Of a DNA stretch of 64,000 bases, positions 49,088 to 59,110 are shown piece by piece. The DNA comes from Antitrichia curtipendula. Lineage: Eukaryota > Streptophyta > Bryopsida > Hypnales > Leucodontaceae. The notes below the pieces were generated by a model. That model searched no databases. It worked only from the letters and a program-made list of their open reading frames with translations, and was not told the DNA's origin. The translations under genes were made by a program, and so were the position numbers. Position 1 is the stretch's first letter. Each line of letters opens with the position of its first letter. The stretch lies in the NCBI GenBank assembly GCA_951230915.1, contig OX579636.1, positions 35,027,567 to 35,091,566 on the forward strand, given 5' to 3'.

Positions 49088-50717
49088 CACTACAAGAAAA
49101 GGAGGGTATAAATGACTGCGGAGTCACGGAAAACCGGAGTTGCAGTCGCAAGCGCGACTGTCCCTCTCTAATTGCACGCTCTGCACTTCGTCAATTAGGT
49201 CCGAGTCATTCTGCAGTCGCGGCCGCAATTGGAGGATGAAGAGTGGATGAAAAATTAGCATCATGCGCATGTTTTCTTTTCCAACTCATTTCTTTTCCTG
49301 CTGTGAAGGTAAAAGTGATATTTTAGGACTTAGCGTCACTAAGCTACAACTGCATTGTGACTGGAAATTCACTAAAGGCAGTTTTGGAGCCAATTTCATT
49401 CTGCCTACGTAGATTATATTGTGCTGACGTGTCTGCGGTTTAGAAGTGAGTCACGATGGAGTCACGGTAAGTCGCAATATGCCACTAGAGGTCACTTTGA
49501 GACATCTAAGCCGTGAGTTCTTCGGAATTGCAAAGCAACTTCATAGCAGTTTTGTACCGTGCGGTGGGTGGAGAGCACTCATTCTCACGTTGCGAAGCTA
49601 CCAAAGCAAGCAAGCTGAAGAAATACGACACAAGTGACTGCAACAACACTACAGACATAGTGAATGGAGATTTGTGCCCACGATGCGACTCCGTTGCAAC
49701 TATATTTGATAGATTTGACAGATTTGTTTCACTTTTTTGTTGATTTGGAGAGTAATTTGTTGATTTGGATAGAAATCAATAGAAAAATGAATCAAATGAA
49801 AGTGGCCAAATCAACAAAAAAATTGAATTTTCTAATAGTGAAGCTAGTCGTTTCCTAGTCGCTTTTAAGTTGTACAGTAGTTGTTTCTTAGTTGTTTTCT
49901 AATTGTTTCTTAGTCGTTTTGTAGTTGTTTCTTAGTTGCTTCTAAAGTTCATTCCCATTTGTCTTATATCAATTGTCCCATATCAATTGTAAAGAGTACT
50001 ATTAGGTTGGACATATAAGACTTGTAAGTTGTTGTAGTCTTATGTTGTCAATTATTTTGATTTAATTCTAAGATTTTTACCATTTGTAGATTTCTATAGA
50101 ATATAGATTTCTACAATCTGTAGATTTCTATAATCTATAGAAAATAAGAAAATATTTAAAACGCAAGAAATTTTAAAATCTATAAAATTGTAAGGTTTCC
50201 TAAACCAATGAAATCTATTAAATACCAATATCTAAATTTTTGAAATCTAGGATTAAGGTAGATCTTAAAGTTTTGAAATCTAGAAAAAAATAGACTTGAA
50301 GTTCTAAAATCTAGACAAAAGGTAGATCTGAAATTCAAATATCTAGAAAAAAGGGAGATTTGAAATTCTAAAATCTAAAGGAAAGGTAGATATGAAATTC
50401 AAATATCTAGAATAAAGGCAGATCTGAATTTCAAATATCTAAAAAAAAGGTAGATCACAAATGGCCACATGGCTGTAAACGTGGTTCTCTACATCTAAGC
50501 ACTTTCCACATCAGACTTAGTCATCCGTCCTCCACCTAGAAAGAAAAAGATGGTGATAATAGTACCATGAGTCATTTAGCACGACTTGTCCACAATGACA
50601 GTTTGACAACAGCGGAGGACCCCAGTCGCAAACCAGTCACAAAATCCAAAAACGACTGTACAAAGTCGCGAAGAAGTCATTTATTGCAGTCATTTACACC
50701 CCCATTTTCTTGTAGTG
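49088..50717. mobile_element. Non-autonomous CACTA transposon, 1630 bp
   Basis: The left end CACTACAAGAAAAGGAGGGT and the right end read inward as CACTACAAGAAAATGGGGGT, and complementarity continues to about 32 bp (to AAATGACTGC). AAG flanks both sides (49085-49087, 50718-50720), the expected 3-bp target duplication. CACTACAAGAAAA is the terminal sequence of En/Spm-type CACTA elements. Both subterminal zones repeat AGTCGC/GACTG-type motifs, probable transposase-binding sites. No transposase frame is present, so it needs a helper element elsewhere. Confidence 0.85.
50245..50456. repeat. Tandem repeats inside the CACTA element
   Basis: About six imperfect units of roughly 35 bp, each containing AGGTAGATCTGAAATTC-like and ATCTAGAAAAA-like pieces. 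A second patch at about 49847-49945 repeats TAGTTGTTTCT. Internal repeats of this kind are common in CACTA derivatives. Confidence 0.7.
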
Positions 50718-51588
50718 AAGGAGTTGTAGTGTTTCCAATTAGCATGAACATGAAGGAATTTCAGATTCCCCTGGCCTCTTAATCTTGAAAAAACCATGCC
50801 CACTGCTCAAAAATCAATACACAAACACACCTCGGTCTTCCTTTTATTATACCTTACTAGACACGGTGTTCCACACTGTCAGTACACTTGCCATGAACTA
50901 AGTTATTTCCCCATACACATCTAAAGTAACAGGCTCTGAAACCGCATAGGCTCTAAAACCATCCACATCCTCAAATGTACAATATGTGTACATGTTGCTT
51001 TTTTCATAGCTTTCAACAATGTATGAATAGTGTACATTTTAGGAGGTGGGCAATTTTAGAGCCCTATGCCATTTCAACTTCAAGATTTTATAATTAATTC
51101 CACAAAACTCCAAAAAATATGAAATGATTTGGAATAGATGTGAATTTCACTTGTCTTTCAAGGAAAATTAACTGAAAATTATTCCAAGAAGTTTCGCCAT
51201 CCCAAAATTCAGTTTCAGCTCTGAGGTGGGCGATTTTTGGACCTGTTACCTTACTGCCTGCTCTTCTTACAGGACGCATGAATGACACGACTTGACTTAA
51301 CTTATACACAGTAAGAGAAATAAGAAGGGAATGGAACATATACTTTAGTTTGATAAAAATTGATTCTAGGTTTCAAACTTTGACAAGATTATAGGTTTCA
51401 AACTTAAATGCAAGGAATGGTTAGCCAATTGCGTAGACTTCTTCAAGGCATTAGGTGTAGCCAATGTTGATGAAATCTTCAAAACAATTCACCTGCTACT
51501 TATATCTTTGACAAAAAAATTTGGTAAGAGATTGAAGTCAAATCCATAGACAATACATTCTATGTAAATACATAACATAACTTGATGA
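50718..51588. other. Stretch without a recognised gene
   Basis: A minus-strand frame at 51094-51339 and short plus-strand frames lack recognisable features. Nothing else seen. Confidence 0.4.
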
Positions 51589-52172
51589 TTAACCCCTAAA
51601 GTCCCATTGTCCCTACAGGGGACAAAATGGATTTTGGGCAAGTTCCTATGATCTCAATTTTTGTTGAATTTTTTTGAAACTTTCTCATATAATAGGAAAA
51701 CTTATTAGCTTTGGGGGAATATAATTTTTATTTCAATCAGTGCTTGGAAGCAAAAGTTATGCCGCAATAACTTCAAAATCAAGGAGACCGGGCAACAAAA
51801 AAAATCCACAAAAAATTGAAATTAAACTTTTAATACTTTCTTTCTTGTATATTATTATTTTTGGCTAAATAGAGAGCTTTGATTCATTCCATTTGAATTG
51901 GTGAAAGTTATGGAGCTTCTTGTATTGCGGGCAATTAGAACAATTTCTTGGGAAAAAAGAATTCTTCTACTTTGAATGCTAATATCTTACAATCTATACA
52001 GTCAAAAATCACAAAAAATTTACCACATGATCTAAGACAAGTGCAAAATAAGATCCTACAGTTAGATTCTAGAAATTTAATTTTTAAAGACTTCGTAGGT
52101 GAATGTACAAAAGATGATAGTTTTGAGTGTTTTTTGACAAAAAAAAAATGGCCTCAGTACTTTATGAGTTAA
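51589..52172. mobile_element. TTAA-type inverted-repeat element, copy D
   Basis: It begins TTAACCCCTAAAG and ends ACTTTATGAGTTAA (right end diverged). The interior follows copy C in the same orientation: GGTTCCTAT/AGTTCCTAT, a TTTCAATCAGTGCTTG-like string, AAGTTATGCCGCAATAA, and TTTTGAGTGTTTTTTGA near the right end. It is 584 bp and has no long open frame. Confidence 0.65.
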
Positions 52173-52207
52173 AGTAAACAAATGAGAAGGTACTAGAAAT
52201 GCACCTG

Positions 52208-52331
52208 TCATTTGTTACATTGACCAGAAAGGCAGGCATTGGAATCAGCGAGCTCCTTAATGATGTCAAATGTGATGCCTTGCGTAGGTTTATTTCCAGC
52301 CCCTCAGCCTTCTTGTCTGCTTCGTAAACCA
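52208..52331 (-). pseudogene. Protein-coding-like fragment, probably frameshifted
   Basis: On the minus strand one frame reads YEADKKAEGLEINLR and a neighbouring frame continues GITFDIIKELADSNA to a TGA at 52208. Both halves look like real protein, which suggests a gene piece with a frameshift near 52285. The family is not recognised. It sits between TTAA copy D and the hairpin cluster. Confidence 0.3.
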
Positions 52332-52339
52332 CCGCTGGG

Positions 52340-52598
52340 ATTCGTCCCGTTCAAAAGGCGGGCGAATTCTGAGCTGTAATGCCCGATTACGCGGGCAAAA
52401 CCGCGTAATCGGGGATTACGGATTTTTCATCCAGTTCGCGATCTCATCCAACGAAAATTCGTTGCCCACCGGTCGTTTACGCCGGGCAATGCCCCTCGTC
52501 GTCGGGAATTTCGCCAAAAAGAAGGGCCTCCTCGTCGGGCTCCGCCCTCCTCGTCTGCCCTTTTTTTGGCGAAATTCCCTCCTCCTCGGGCATTGCCC
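52340..52598. repeat. Cluster of four hairpins in a GC-rich island
   Basis: Four inverted repeats follow in a row: ATTCGTCCCG/CGGGCGAAT (52340-52367, one bulge); CCCGATTACGCGG/CCGCGTAATCGGG (52382-52413, perfect 13-bp stem with a 6-base loop); CAACGAA/TTCGTTG (52449-52464); and a long imperfect arm pair, 52484-52527 with 52557-52598, about 42 bp each, closing with GGGCAATGCCC and GGGCATTGCCC. The surroundings are AT-rich. It could be a foldback transposon or structured RNA source; no family is recognised. Confidence 0.65.
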
Positions 52599-52600
52599 TA

Positions 52601-53514
52601 TACAAAAGCTATACAAGCAGTTCAATTATTTGAAAACGAGACACAACCCAGAAATACAATCTCTCTTTTCAACGCTCTTCGCATGAAGATTCAACAAATA
52701 TTTTGAACTACCCACTGTTGATATTAAGGTCTCCCAGCAATTAACCCAAGTCATGAAATGTTGATATTAATTGTGACACATGAGATGTAACCTTCTCATA
52801 TGCAATGTGAAATGCTTACTGTGAGAAGTATGAAATGCAAAGAGTAAGCTGCAATGCAAATTAAGGTAGTGTGCTAAGGTAGTGTGCTCTAAAAGCGCCC
52901 ATCTTCTTCAAACTGTCCCTATATTTAGGTGGAGAATGGAGATGGGGTGATCCTGAAATGGATCAGTTTAGTAATTGAATGCATCGAGGAAAAATGATTT
53001 TTCTATTACAAGAGCCAATCATTGTCTTTGATTTCCGCTCATTTCTTTACAACTTGCAAGTGGACAGATTTTGGAAGACCTATATATGGTCACAAATAGG
53101 TGCATGTGTCCCAAATCTTTGAAAATTTATAAGTAATTCAAAAATGATTGCAAGAATAAAAAAAACACTTGTGTTAGATTCCATATCTAATTTTCTTTCT
53201 CTGAAAAATAATCTAAAAATATTTCTGCCCACGGAAGCCTGTGAAAAAGGCGGACCAGCCCTTAAATGGTTGCTTTAAGAGCATGCTACCTTACTCATTA
53301 AAGATTTGTAGTTGTAATGTGACTATGACTATGAAAGCAAAGTATGGTTCAGTACTAGAAGAGTTTCCAAAAAGAATATGTAGATGTAACAATTGACACA
53401 GATAGGACAAATTAAACATTAGGAAAAATTTGGGAGGTCCAGAAGGCCGTTAAGCCTGGACCCCCGTAGTGATACTATAGAATTTTTCTTCGAAAAAAAA
53501 AATGCTGACACTGA
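52601..53514. other. Stretch without a recognised gene
   Basis: No gene or clear repeat seen. Confidence 0.4.
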
Positions 53515-53924
53515 AACTCTGACGTGGTCGAAGTGCCACGCCAGCGCCACATCAGCGTGACGTCACTTTTTGATTATTATTTTTTTCCGTAATATCACCC
53601 GCGGGTCCCAAAAATCAGCACTCACAGCCTTGTTGAGGCCTCATATTTTTTGTAATGCTGGGTATACCGGCATCCAAGCACCATTGTTACACAAGCGATC
53701 TTGAATACACGCCACTCTTATAAAGAAAGAAAACAAAAAAACAAAAACCCTTCACAAACCTCTTTAATTTTCCATTGCTGATGGCTACAAGGGAGCAGGC
53801 ACTTGGGTCGTTCCAACAGCAGGTGCTTGCCTCTCTGCCTTCAAAAACAGCTCTCTCGCCTCATCTCTCTCTTTTTCCTCAATCAAGCAATCACTCGGCC
53901 GGCAAGCAGCATCGAGCTATGTAA
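53515..53924 (+). promoter_or_regulatory. Promoter-like island followed by a 47-codon frame
   Basis: A GC-richer patch contains GACGTGG, GCCACGCC, TGACGTCA and, at about 53718, a TATAAAG. An ATG frame at 53781-53924 (MATREQALGS..., 47 residues, Ser/Gln-rich) follows. It could be the orphaned start of a gene. No downstream exon was recognised. Confidence 0.25.
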
Positions 53925-54485
53925 TCCTCAAGGTGTTGTCAAGACAAATGAAGATGTTTGCGTAATTGTGAATTCATTCTGACAAAATCGAAATGTTATC
54001 AAATTATTTTAGGCTAAAACTTATTGTTTTTAAACTATAAATGTAAGAATCATACAAAACTTGCAACAACCAAATGGCCAACAAAGGCCACTACCTTATC
54101 TGTAAATAATCCATTTAGAAAGTTTCAAGGAAAGTGTGAGTACTAGATTTCTTTATATATTAGTGTTCAACTATGATTTTATTAGCAATTTGGAATGCTT
54201 TAAGGATAATTTTGAATGTGAATAGAGGACTTTAGATATATGAGTGCTAAAGTGGCAGTCTAAGAGTACCAATTGTCTAAAATTTCGGACAAATGGTACT
54301 ACTCGTCAACAATGGCTTTAAACCAAATGTGTGTAAGTGTTACAAATTTAAATATTCCTAATTTATTGTGTAAAAATTATCCTAACTTGAAACTTTTTAG
54401 GCTCCTTGTTGATGGGTTCTAAAAAGCTAAGGTTCACCTTATTTGGAGCTTATGTCTAAAAGTTTTTACTAATTGACTGAGTAGA

Positions 54486-54636
54486 TTCTACAAGTTAAAA
54501 GGGTTGTTTTAAGTGAGTTTTTAAATATAATCTAAACAAAAGCTTACTATAAATCTCCTTAAAGGTCATTACTTATAATTTTATGTCTAGATTCTATTTA
54601 AAAACTCACTTAAAACACTCTTTTCTCTTGTAGTGT
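54486..54636. mobile_element. CACTA-type miniature element, 151 bp
   Basis: The right end CTCTTGTAGTG is intact; the left end is TTCTACAAG. About 46 bp at the two ends are inverted copies with a few mismatches (TTTTAAGTGAGTTTTTAAATA on both). The interior is shared with the element at 46263. There is no matching 3-bp flank. Confidence 0.6.
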
Positions 54637-56701
54637 ATAATAAATTCCTTCACCTCTCCCACTCTTCATTACATTAGAAAAGATTCTCCCCCCCCCTTAA
54701 ATCAAAAGATATGTATGTTTTTTTTTGTCATTGATCAACTAGATGAATGTTTTGACTAAGAAAGCAACAAACACAAAAATTTTAGTCTCATTGAAAATCT
54801 CCTTTTTATCTAGTTCTTCAATTTTCAAATTCTCACTTCATGTTTAAAACACAACTAAGAGTACTTCCACTAAAGCTTGTATGTTAATACAACTTTTTGA
54901 TTCCACATAGAAAAGAGAGATTTTGGATCGACAAAAAAACTAGAAAAAACTAGAAAAAAAAATCATTAGACGAGATTTGAGGCTTCTAGAAGACCTTTTA
55001 TAGGTTGTTCCTTTACTGTGAACTCATGCACTATTGTCAAAATATAAAATAATTACAAAATTAAGAAAATCCAAAAAATTATTAAAAAATTGAAAAAAAA
55101 ATTGAATTTTTATTATTATTAAATAATAATAATTATTGTCATATGTAGCAGTCGCTTGACCACATTAGATTGCTGATGTAACAAATTTCCCAAGTTTTTG
55201 TCAATCTAGGAACTTGTAGGAATTTACAGTCTTGTTTAGGCCTCAAAAAAAATCTAATGCATGGTCTTCATTTTATAAAAATAGCCCTATGCTTTGAAAG
55301 ATATTATAACTAATTATTAGCCTTCAAAAGAATATTTCTATTTTTAGATCAAATTGATATTTGGAGAATAGATAAAATATAAGAACTTTACAAAAATGCC
55401 ATAGTTAATGAACCAACTCATGTTAAAGTGCCTTCATATATACAAAATGGTTGAGTTAGAGATACACAAACCAATATGACACTCATTAATATACTATTGT
55501 GAAGACATTGAATAGAAAATGGTCTACCAAACAACCCTTTGAGTCCATCTAAACTATTTAATAAGATAAATTAAATTAAAATGATATCACTTTTAGAAAA
55601 TATAGGTTTACATGATGACAATTATACAACCTATACTACCAAGAAACAAGTTGCTAAAACAAATAAAATATTTGTAATGATTGGTGTCTAACCATTGCCA
55701 CTTGTTTCTAAAATTGTATATATCTTGGTGTTCTAATTATTTACATAAAACAAATGCATTAAAACTCTCTCGCAACATTTCAAATAGATCCAAACAAAAG
55801 TTGCATAAAAAAGGCATGTCCATCTACCATGCCTTCTTGCTTCACAACTTTGTAACCTTTGCATGCAAGGATTAATATGGAGGGAATACTAATGAAATGA
55901 TACTAGTTAGTTGTAAGTCACTTGGTACTTATGAGCCTTAGAGGCTGAACAAATTTTCAGCAATTAATTTTTAATCCTAAAACAACGTGGCATACAAAAA
56001 ATGTTTGATGGATGATAGAGGAATTTATATATATATATATATAAAAGACAAAAGTGCAAATGTTCATTTGTAGAATTTTGTTAGAAAAAAGGAGGTCTTA
56101 CACAATAATTTTACCTCCAATGAATGCTTTGGTGTTTTTTTTAAGCAAATGATTCACATGGTATCAAAATTATGCTTTCCACATTGTTTAACTCAATGTT
56201 CTAAGGTTAAATGATCCTTTTCATTCAAATGTATATTCCTTATCAACAAAATTTAACTTTTCAGCGTCATTGTGCATTGCAAATAGAGTACAAGTGATTT
56301 GCATGCAATCTTAATTTTCTTGATTGTTTCTTACATTTGGGACAAGTTTTGTTGCTTGCTAGAATCTTGCACAAGGAAAACAGAGATGTTGTGAGAAGAT
56401 GAATTAATTTTAAAGCAAAACCTTGTTAGACTGTCACTTACACCTATGTTTGAAATGCTAAGTCTAAACTCCTCCAACGACAACTAGTATTTATCAATAT
56501 CAATTCCTATGATGCCATTTAACTTCCTATACAGTCTAAAGAGATTCTGGAATAAAAGTATTGAGAACATCCAATCAAAATCTACAATAGGTTCATTTTT
56601 ATTATTCCATATTAGTTCATGTTCTTTGATATCCATTTGTTAACAATGATACAGTCCATAGACTGGTGTGTCTTTTTTCGACACCAAAAAGGAAGTAATC
56701 A
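54637..56701. other. AT-rich stretch with simple repeats
   Basis: Contains a C9-type run near 54690, a TA microsatellite near 56027-56044 and a lone Stowaway-like end (GGAGGGAATACTA near 55879). No gene seen. Confidence 0.4.
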
Positions 56702-56903
56702 TACTACAAGAGAAAGGTGTATTTTAAGTATAGTCCTAGCAACATACTCATATAATTTACGAGCTTCTACGAGATTTTTAGTAAAATTTCACTAAAAACA
56801 CATGTATTTCTAGTAAGTTTTTATTGAAAATTTCCTAAAAGGTCATAAAGAATAGGATTATACTACTAGGACTATACTTAAAACACACCTTTCTTTTGTA
56901 GTG
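56702..56903. mobile_element. CACTA-type miniature element, 202 bp
   Basis: TACTACAAGAGAAAGGTG and its inverted partner at the right end (ending TTTTGTAGTG) form an approximately 38-bp inverted repeat that includes CTAGGACTATACTTAAAA. TCA flanks both sides (56699-56701, 56904-56906). It belongs to the same family as 46263 and 54486. Confidence 0.75.
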
Positions 56904-57730
56904 TCATGCATGATGAGATCTGCAAACCTATATTTGAAATATACATATATATTTAATTATTAGTACTTCAAACACATAGGACAAAATGAATGTAAAAAAT
57001 AGTTATAGTTCATTCAAAGTTAAGCCTACAGTTGTAGACAAGGTCATAAGAGCCAACACCAAGTTGATATTCCTTTATTTATTCATAGCTAGAGGCAAGT
57101 CATTACTTGACTTGCTAAATTGCATTACCTTCATGTCAAAGACTATGCCTTTCAAAGCACCTCATCTAGTAGGATATGAAGTAAGAAGATATTTAATAGA
57201 AATAAACCTTTTCTTGAATACCGCAAAACCTATGCAAAATACTACGCATGCAGTCACCAACACATATTGCATCCTCACACCAACAAAAATCATGGCAATA
57301 ATTTAAAATAAATTGAAGTAGAATATTAACCTTCTAATTGTCCTCAACATAGGACCTTAAGAGATTCCGCATGTATAATACTTTTGTTGATCCTTTGTCA
57401 AAACAAAATCCAAACCATATCTTTCCCAATGGTTGAACCACATGATGGATCCACACATGACAAAATCAAACATCTTGGCCTATCATTAAGGTGGGCACCC
57501 CCAAATCTGCTATTGACCCAAAACCACCATCATTACTCTAGGTACATCTCCAAAAACAATATGTACCAACGTGGAAGAAACAATTTTAGAACCTCTACCA
57601 AAAAAACTTTGACCCTTCATAACTTTTGTATATGACATCCAAATGCTGTGCTCTTTGGTGCGTTGGAATCTCCTCTCACTTGCCATTAAGAAAAGATGGA
57701 AATTTGATGAATCTAACAATAACAACTATA
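56904..57730. other. Stretch with a dispersed-repeat fragment
   Basis: An open frame at 56986-57306 (106 codons, from ATG) has no recognised family. The block 57597-57705 is a copy of the repeat also present near 40985 and 42752. Confidence 0.35.
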
Positions 57731-58380
57731 CTAAATAGTGAAATTGGATTGCCTTAACAATTAGGTTGCCTTCACTAGAGAAGTGACCTCATGACTCACT
57801 GCTTGTCTAGATGGAGGCACATGCAATTCCCTAAACCCAAGCCATGAACCAATGCACCAACCCATGCAACACACATAGTTCCTACATTACTACATTTTTT
57901 TACAATAACTAAGGTAAACCAACCTATTGCGGTGAAATAACCCATAGTGGACACTTCATGATCCCATGATGTTTTTTTCAGACCACAATCAATATCTAAC
58001 CTAACACCTATGGAATGATTAGTGACCTTATTAGGAACACCCAACTTTTCATGGCATTCCACATTAAAAAAATTTGTGACTACTTTAGGTGATTAAGATG
58101 AGCATATTGGATATACTTTTTGTTGGTTATGGGGCAGCCTGTAGACCATGTTGGGAAGATCACTTCAGAAATACATAACTAATTCACACTTTGTCTGAAA
58201 AATGAAATTTCAATTGTTCTCACTATTTCTCACACTTATCTTTATGTGGGAAAAAATTTGAGCAATGACATAAGGGCAGACTCCAAATTCTGACCATGAT
58301 GGGCTGTTTTACCTTATACATATTCATATAGTGTAGAATGTAGAAAAATTAGTCTGGGGCAACCTAATTTCACTATTTAG
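57731..58380. mobile_element. 650-bp inverted-repeat element upstream of INTS11
   Basis: CTAAATAGTGAAATTGGATT and the bases after it (57731-57753) recur inverted at 58358-58380 with two mismatches over 23 bp. A minus-strand frame of 88 codons inside has no recognised family. Superfamily and target duplication are unclear. Confidence 0.5.
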
Positions 58381-59110
58381 TGTAGGCACAGTAGCAAAAA
58401 GTGTCGGTCTGGGGCACCAAAGCTATTCTCTGACTTTTAAAATTTAAATACAATACAGTGCAGTCATTACCAGGCGTTGGGTGATTTAACAGCCTTTCGA
58501 GCTTGGCTTGTGTATGTAACTGAGCGCAATTCAAACTGTGTCGTCGAAGACTTCGCTGGTTCAAGCTGCTCGTCAGTGGTCGCAGGAGCTGATAATCCCG
58601 TCTTCCGAGGTTAGTTACAACCTTTGTGTGTCTAATAAGTAGTTTAATTTTTAAATTCTAACATTTCTTAAGATTGAAAAGTTTGGGACTTTGAAATTCT
58701 AGAGTTTCAGAGTTCGGAAAGAGCTTCGAAACTTTTACATTCCGTGGAGTTTTGTGAATCAATTGCAAAACCCTGACGTGTTGGGAGCTGGGATCTCCAC
58801 TGCTGGTGTGGTTTTCGAGACTTTTGATATGGCAATGCTCTGTTTGGACTTGCGAGGGGGTGATGTGTGAAATGTGCGGATGTAAGCTAGTAGAGTTGTT
58901 TTCGAATTTTTGATTATCCTCTTCTTATGGATCGCTGCGGCTAAGCTTACAACCTCCGTTACCTGAAGGCAAATGAATTAGGTCTGTTTTGAGATTGCCC
59001 TAATACTTCGCTACCACCATTGCAGGACTCGAAGTTGAAAGAGATCGCGAGGTGGAACTGCAAATTGCGTGAAATGGAATTCTGATTGTCGTGAAAGACG
59101 ACACTGCGCC
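58381..59110 (+). promoter_or_regulatory. Promoter and leader of the INTS11 gene
   Basis: The region becomes GC-richer from about 58480 and leads to the start codon at 59111. A donor-like GAG|GTTAGT near 58608 hints at a leader intron. No other gene seen. Confidence 0.4.
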
